Origin: JACDHG01 sp963811585
GTDB taxonomy: Bacteria; Actinomycetota; Actinomycetes; Propionibacteriales; Nocardioidaceae
NCBI GenBank assembly: GCA_963811585.1
Contig: CAWERR010000003.1
Span: forward strand, 1-64,000
Direction of reading: 5' to 3'
DNA: 64,000 nucleotides
In this document: one piece after another, positions 60,421 to 64,000 of the stretch
Layout: the number at the start of each line of letters is the position of its first letter
Position numbering within the stretch: position 1 is the stretch's first letter
Position numbers and translations under genes: made by a program
Notes under the pieces: model-generated
Told to the model about the DNA's origin: nothing
The model's input: only the letters and a program-made list of their open reading frames with translations
Database searches by the model: none

Positions 60421-61179
60421 GTGACTTTCAACGTGACCGCAGATTCCTATGGCCGGTTCATGGGCCAGTACTCCGAGCCGTTGGCGGTGAAGTTCGCTGA
60501 GCTCGCCGACGTACGCCGTGGTCAGCGAGTGCTTGACGTCGGCTGCGGGCCAGGAGTGTTGACCGCCGAGCTCGTCGAACGGCTGGGTGAGGATGCCGTC
60601 GCTGCGGTTGATCCGTCGGCCCCGTTCGTGGCCGCGACCAAGGCACGGTTCCCCGAGGTCGACGTCAGTTCCGGCACCGCCGAGGAGCTTCCCTTTGCCG
60701 ACGACGGTTTCGACGCCTCCCTCGCCCAGCTGGTCGTGCATTTCATGACCGACCCGGTCGCCGGGCTTCGGGAGATGGGGCGAGTCACTCGCGCGGGCGG
60801 CACTGTCGCCGCCTGCGTCTGGGACCACAAGGGCGGCACTGGTCCTCTCGCGGCGTTCTGGCAAGCCGTGCACGACGTTGATCCAACTGCACACGACGAG
60901 GCCGATCTGGCCGGCGCTCGCAAGGGTCACTTGGCGCAACTGTCCACCGAGGCCGGCCTGCAGCAGGTCGAAGAAAGCCGGCTGACGGTGAACGTTACGT
61001 TCGCGACGTTCGACGACTGGTGGGAGCCCTACACGCTCGGTGTCGGACCTGCCGGCGCCTACGTCACCCAGCTCAGCGACTCACGACGCGAGGAACTTCG
61101 AACGCGCTGCGCGCAGCGACTGCCATCGCCGCCGTTCACGGTCGAGGCGACCGCCTGGTGCGTGCGGGCTCGCGCCTAA
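60421..61179 (+). CDS. SAM-dependent methyltransferase (class I)
   Basis: The 252-residue protein shows motif I VLDVGCGPGVLTAELVERL, an acidic residue after strand 2 (AAVDPSAPFV) and motif IV region FDASLAQLVVHFM. The UbiE/Methyltransf_11 type is likely. GTG start 60421, preceded by AAGG. The methyl acceptor is unknown, and no pathway genes are adjacent. Confidence 0.82.
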   Translation: MTFNVTADSYGRFMGQYSEPLAVKFAELADVRRGQRVLDVGCGPGVLTAELVERLGEDAVAAVDPSAPFVAATKARFPEVDVSSGTAEELPFADDGFDASLAQLVVHFMTDPVAGLREMGRVTRAGGTVAACVWDHKGGTGPLAAFWQAVHDVDPTAHDEADLAGARKGHLAQLSTEAGLQQVEESRLTVNVTFATFDDWWEPYTLGVGPAGAYVTQLSDSRREELRTRCAQRLPSPPFTVEATAWCVRARA

Positions 61180-61218
61180 GTCACCCACCGTCGTACCGCC
61201 GTCGTTGCATCGGCTCGA

Positions 61219-63231
61219 TCAGACTCCCGACTCTCCTCTGCCAACTCGGCGATTGACCGCCAGCAGGTATTCCTTGCGGTTGAGTGGGTTGTGGTCGGTC
61301 CGTGGCCGGGTCGGGCTCCGGCCAGCAACGAGCTGGTAATGGTCAAAGGCAGACTCCAACACTCCTTCACCACTCGTCACTGTGGGCAGCACCTGCCGCA
61401 GCTCATGCACCCTGGCGGCGGGGATCTCCCCCTCGATGACGTATGCCGAGCCCTGAACCGCCGGCTGCTGTGGAACCGCCCGAAGCTGTGCGAGGGCGGC
61501 GAGCACCGGCCCGAACGCATCGGCCGGGATCTCCAGCTGGAACTGGTGCACGGGCTCGTACACCTTGGTTCGGGCAGCCTGCAACGCGTCCATCAGGACC
61601 AGCGGCGTCAGGTTGCGGAAGTCCCCCGCGGTGCTCGACATGCTTTTGTCGAACGTGCCGTGGGCGTGACTTTGCCGCGGATAGTAATAGGTGTGCGTGA
61701 TGGTGACGATGCAGTCGGTGACCTGCCAGCCAGAGATCCCTTGGTGCAGCGTCTCCGTGACGGTCTCCTCGATCGCGTTGAAGAACGAGAACGGCATCGA
61801 GCCGAGCTCGACACCGAGTTGGATGTCGACGCCGCTGCCGACAGGCGCCGGCCCGACGCGCAGCCCGATGGTTGCCAGGAACGGGTTCGGGTCCTTACTA
61901 ATGAACTCGACCGCCTCGCCTGTGCCCACGGGCCGTTCAATACAGATGGTCGTCGTTTCCCGGAACGTCACATCAACCCCGAAGTCGTTGGCGAGGGTCG
62001 CCTGGATGACCTCCTTCTGCACCTCGCCGTACAACGAGACTGAGGTCTCCTTGCGGCTTTCGTCGCGGCGCAGGTTGATCAGCGGGTCCTGCTCGGCCAG
62101 CTGGACGAGCGCCACATGCAGCGAGCCCTTGTCGGTGGCACGGCTCGGAACGACGACCGTCTCCAGCGTCGGCGGGGCGAACTGACCGACCTCTGCGACA
62201 TGCTCTGGCGATGCGCCGATCACGTCGCCGATCCGTACGTCGGATAGCCCCCACAGCTTGGCGATCTGCCCGGCAGTGACTGCATCACCGCGGACGGCCC
62301 CACCCCGGTCGAACACGCTGATCGCGGTGACCTTCTGATCCAGGTCACGGATGGTCAGCCGGTCTCTCGTCCGGATGGTTCCGGCAAACATCCGAACGTA
62401 GGCAATCTTCTCCCCCGCCGGGCCGCGTTCGACCTTGAAGACGGTGCCGGAGACCTCCTCGTCGGCGTTGTTCTCCGTTGCCGGCAGGAACTCCTTGATT
62501 CCCGCCATGAGGGAGTCAACGCCCGCGCCGGTGATCGCCGAGCCGAAGAACACTGGGTGAACCAGGGCCCGCTTGGTCTGCGATGCGGCCTCCTGACGGA
62601 TCTGGGTGTAGGACACCGCGGATTCGTCGTTGACGAACGCGGCCAAGAACTCGTCGTTGCCGTCGGCGAGCACATCGACGTGGCGGGATGCGAAGTCCTT
62701 TTCGGCGGATGTGACCGGGGCCGACGCAGCCTCGCGTGTCCCCAGCTCGCAGGGCCGGGATCCCAGGGGGATGGTCGCCGGCGTGAGCTTGTCAGTGATG
62801 CTCTCCAGCAGCCGCTCGTACTGCGCGCCACTGCGGTCGATCTTGTTCGCGAAAATGATCGTGGGGATGCGCAGGCGCCGCAGCGTCCGCATCAGCACCC
62901 GCGTCTGCGGCTGCACCCCTTCCACGGCCGAGATAACGAGGATCGCGCCGTCGAGCACGTTCAAGACCCGTTCCACCTCTGCGATGAAGTCCGGGTGGCC
63001 GGGTGTGTCGATCAGATTGACCGTCAGGTCGTCGATCGCGAAGGAGACGACCGCGGACTTGATCGTGATGCCGCGTTGCCGTTCGAGCGCAAGCGAGTCG
63101 GTCTGGGTGCTGCCGTCGTCGACGCTGCCGATCTCGTCGATGACACCGGCGGCGTAGAGGAGCCGCTCGGTCAGAGTCGTCTTACCGGCGTCTACATGCG
63201 CCAGAATCCCTAAATTCAACGTGCGTAACAA
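61219..63231 (-). CDS. Tet(M)/OtrA-like ribosomal protection GTPase
   Basis: The 670-residue protein has the EF-G-like order of Tet(M)/OtrA: GTPase with NLGILAHVDAGKTTLTERLL, DTPGHPDFIAEVERVL and FANKIDRSGAQY, then domains II-V with the family's C-terminal YYYPRQSHAHGTFDKSMSSTAGDFRNL. Such proteins remove tetracycline from ribosomes; in soil actinobacteria many act as intrinsic translation factors and tetracycline resistance is not certain. A TTG at 63231 starts the frame; upstream it is closed by a TGA. A 36-codon leader ORF overlaps this start. Confidence 0.88.
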   Translation of the reverse strand: MLRTLNLGILAHVDAGKTTLTERLLYAAGVIDEIGSVDDGSTQTDSLALERQRGITIKSAVVSFAIDDLTVNLIDTPGHPDFIAEVERVLNVLDGAILVISAVEGVQPQTRVLMRTLRRLRIPTIIFANKIDRSGAQYERLLESITDKLTPATIPLGSRPCELGTREAASAPVTSAEKDFASRHVDVLADGNDEFLAAFVNDESAVSYTQIRQEAASQTKRALVHPVFFGSAITGAGVDSLMAGIKEFLPATENNADEEVSGTVFKVERGPAGEKIAYVRMFAGTIRTRDRLTIRDLDQKVTAISVFDRGGAVRGDAVTAGQIAKLWGLSDVRIGDVIGASPEHVAEVGQFAPPTLETVVVPSRATDKGSLHVALVQLAEQDPLINLRRDESRKETSVSLYGEVQKEVIQATLANDFGVDVTFRETTTICIERPVGTGEAVEFISKDPNPFLATIGLRVGPAPVGSGVDIQLGVELGSMPFSFFNAIEETVTETLHQGISGWQVTDCIVTITHTYYYPRQSHAHGTFDKSMSSTAGDFRNLTPLVLMDALQAARTKVYEPVHQFQLEIPADAFGPVLAALAQLRAVPQQPAVQGSAYVIEGEIPAARVHELRQVLPTVTSGEGVLESAFDHYQLVAGRSPTRPRTDHNPLNRKEYLLAVNRRVGRGESGV

Positions 63232-63292
63232 GCGTCATGTCCTGTTCATAGGTGGCCATTGCCGTGGGGGTGGACATGTGCGCCTGCCGCAT
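63182..63292 (-). CDS. Leader peptide ORF overlapping the ribosomal-protection gene start
   Basis: ATG 63292 has AAGGAG 6 nt upstream, a better site than the TTG start of the main gene at 63231. It encodes 36 residues (MRQAHMSTPTAMATYEQD...) and ends at TAA 63182-63184, overlapping the first 50 bp of the main gene in another frame. Translation of the leader could control access to the TTG. Tet(M) genes are known to be governed by a short leader peptide. Confidence 0.5.
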   Translation of the reverse strand: MRQAHMSTPTAMATYEQDMTLVTHVEFRDSGACRRR

Positions 63293-63538
63293 CTCGGTCT
63301 CCTTGCTCGCTCGGTCTGTGGCATCAGTGCAACAGACGGGCCCTTCGCACAGCAACCGGTTTCTTGCTCGCTGACCCGGCCGGCGGACGGCCGCACGCTG
63401 CGGGCCGCCGACACCCGCCATCGGACAAAGCCCGGGTGACAAGGAACAATGGTCGCGCCCGTCCAGCCCACAAGCCGGGTGGTGTTACGACGATCGACAG
63501 CGGGTCGCCGTCCACGACGGACCCGAGCGAGGAGCACG
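63293..63538. promoter_or_regulatory. Divergent promoter region between leader/tet-like gene and glgX
   Basis: A 246-bp non-coding stretch separates the leader ORF (minus) and glgX (plus). It must hold both promoters. I see no strong palindrome within it. Confidence 0.4.
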
Positions 63539-64000
63539 ATGGAAGTCTGGCCAGGCGGCCCCTACCCGCTCGGTGCGACGTACGACGGCGCCGGCACGAA
63601 CTTCGGATTGTTCTCCGAGACGGCTGAATCGGTCGAACTGTGCCTGATCGATGCCGACGGCACCGAGACACGCGTCAACATGACCGAGCGTGCCGCGTTC
63701 GTCTGGCATGCGTACCTGCCGCGCATCACCCCCGGGCAGCGCTACGGCTACCGCGTGCACGGCCCCTACGAGCCGAAACGTGGCCACCGTTGCGACCCGA
63801 GCAAGCTGCTGATCGACCCCTACGCCAAGGCGCTCGAGGGCGAGATCGACTGGGCGCCGGCCTGTTTCTCCTACGTGTTCGGCAGTCCCGACAAACGCAA
63901 CACCGAGGACTCGGCGCCCCACACGATGCGGTCGGTGGTCATCAACCCGTTCTTCGACTGGCAGGAGGACCGGCCTCCGCGCCATGCCTACCACGAGACC
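63539..64000 (+). CDS. glgX: Glycogen debranching enzyme GlgX (partial, N-terminus)
   Basis: ATG 63539 has GAGGAG upstream. The first 154 residues show MEVWPGGPYPLGATYDGAGTNF, GTNFGLFSETAESVELCL, ITPGQRYGYRVHGPYEPKRGH, CDPSKLLIDPYAKALEG and the region leading to the isoamylase catalytic domain, matching the CBM48-type start of GlgX/TreX debranching enzymes. GlgX removes short alpha-1,6 branches from glycogen after phosphorylase trimming. It runs off the right edge and is divergent from the ribosomal-protection gene. Confidence 0.92.
   Translation, partial: MEVWPGGPYPLGATYDGAGTNFGLFSETAESVELCLIDADGTETRVNMTERAAFVWHAYLPRITPGQRYGYRVHGPYEPKRGHRCDPSKLLIDPYAKALEGEIDWAPACFSYVFGSPDKRNTEDSAPHTMRSVVINPFFDWQEDRPPRHAYHET

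Noticed and set aside
61219..63231. Calling the gene a proven acquired tetracycline-resistance gene
   Set aside because: Base composition and gene context look native, with no mobile element nearby; chromosomal OtrA-like factors are common in soil actinobacteria, so resistance cannot be claimed from sequence.

Overview
This window looks like chromosomal DNA of a high-GC actinobacterium, most likely a Nocardioides-like member of the Propionibacteriales; that placement is inference from gene content. The clues are the thrS - HIT - pgsA - patA - pimA - pdxS neighbourhood (phosphatidylinositol mannoside synthesis), an SsgB-type sporulation/division protein, a 13E12-type DUF222/HNH endonuclease, a QsuB-type dehydroshikimate dehydratase, frequent GTG starts and ATGA/GTGA stop-start overlaps.

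Layout. 0-1.6 kb: three minus-strand exported-protein genes that share a C-terminal motif, behind a palindrome-rich promoter region. 2-13.8 kb: housekeeping block. pdxS, a LemA-like protein, pimA, patA and pgsA lie on the minus strand, an EF-G-like GTPase plus a lipoprotein on the plus strand, then HIT and thrS (minus) and a PEP-mutase/isocitrate-lyase family enzyme. 13.9-20.2 kb: a Tat-exported PhoX/DUF839 protein, a truncated App1-like fragment, and a four-gene minus-strand operon in which every junction is a 4-bp stop/start overlap. It encodes a small protein (split by a frameshift), an SbnA-like synthase, an FAD/NAD(P)-binding protein and an SbnH-like PLP decarboxylase. I regard this as the best candidate for an undescribed biosynthetic pathway. 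20.5-28.2 kb: tRNA-Val, ssgB, a CGNR protein, an SRPBCC protein, pabC, a tRNA Gly-Cys-Val array, then a relic zone with two integrase C-terminal fragments, a truncated membrane protein and a second PhoX-like protein. 28.2-35.4 kb: a LuxR-type regulator, two small genes, and a very large secreted Ig-like/RTX repeat protein.

35.6-49.2 kb is a quinate/shikimate-to-beta-ketoadipate supercluster. A TRAP transporter (dctQ, dctM, dctP), a quinate/shikimate dehydrogenase, a phosphotriesterase-family protein and a QsuB-like enzyme form one coupled minus-strand operon, with a LacI regulator diverging at its head. A divergent IclR gene separates QsuB from a second minus-strand operon, pcaH-G-B-L-I-J, which opens protocatechuate and carries it to beta-ketoadipyl-CoA. 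The segment from about 35.6 to 43.4 kb carries many single-base insertions and deletions in every gene, while gene order, overlaps and total lengths stay normal. I read this as sequence error rather than decay.

49.2-64 kb: an exported EEP-family phosphatase/nuclease, a DCoH-glyoxalase fusion, a second RTX-type protein, hydrolases, a DUF2231 membrane protein, a secreted thermonuclease with an Excalibur domain, a D-Ala-D-Ala carboxypeptidase, and a DUF222/HNH gene with a LexA-type box at its start and REP-like repeats on both sides. These are followed by a methyltransferase, a Tet(M)/OtrA-like ribosomal protection protein behind a short leader ORF, and the start of glgX. No CRISPR array or rRNA gene was seen. 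All frames, motifs and repeats were read by eye; family names rest on recognised sequence patterns, not on searches.
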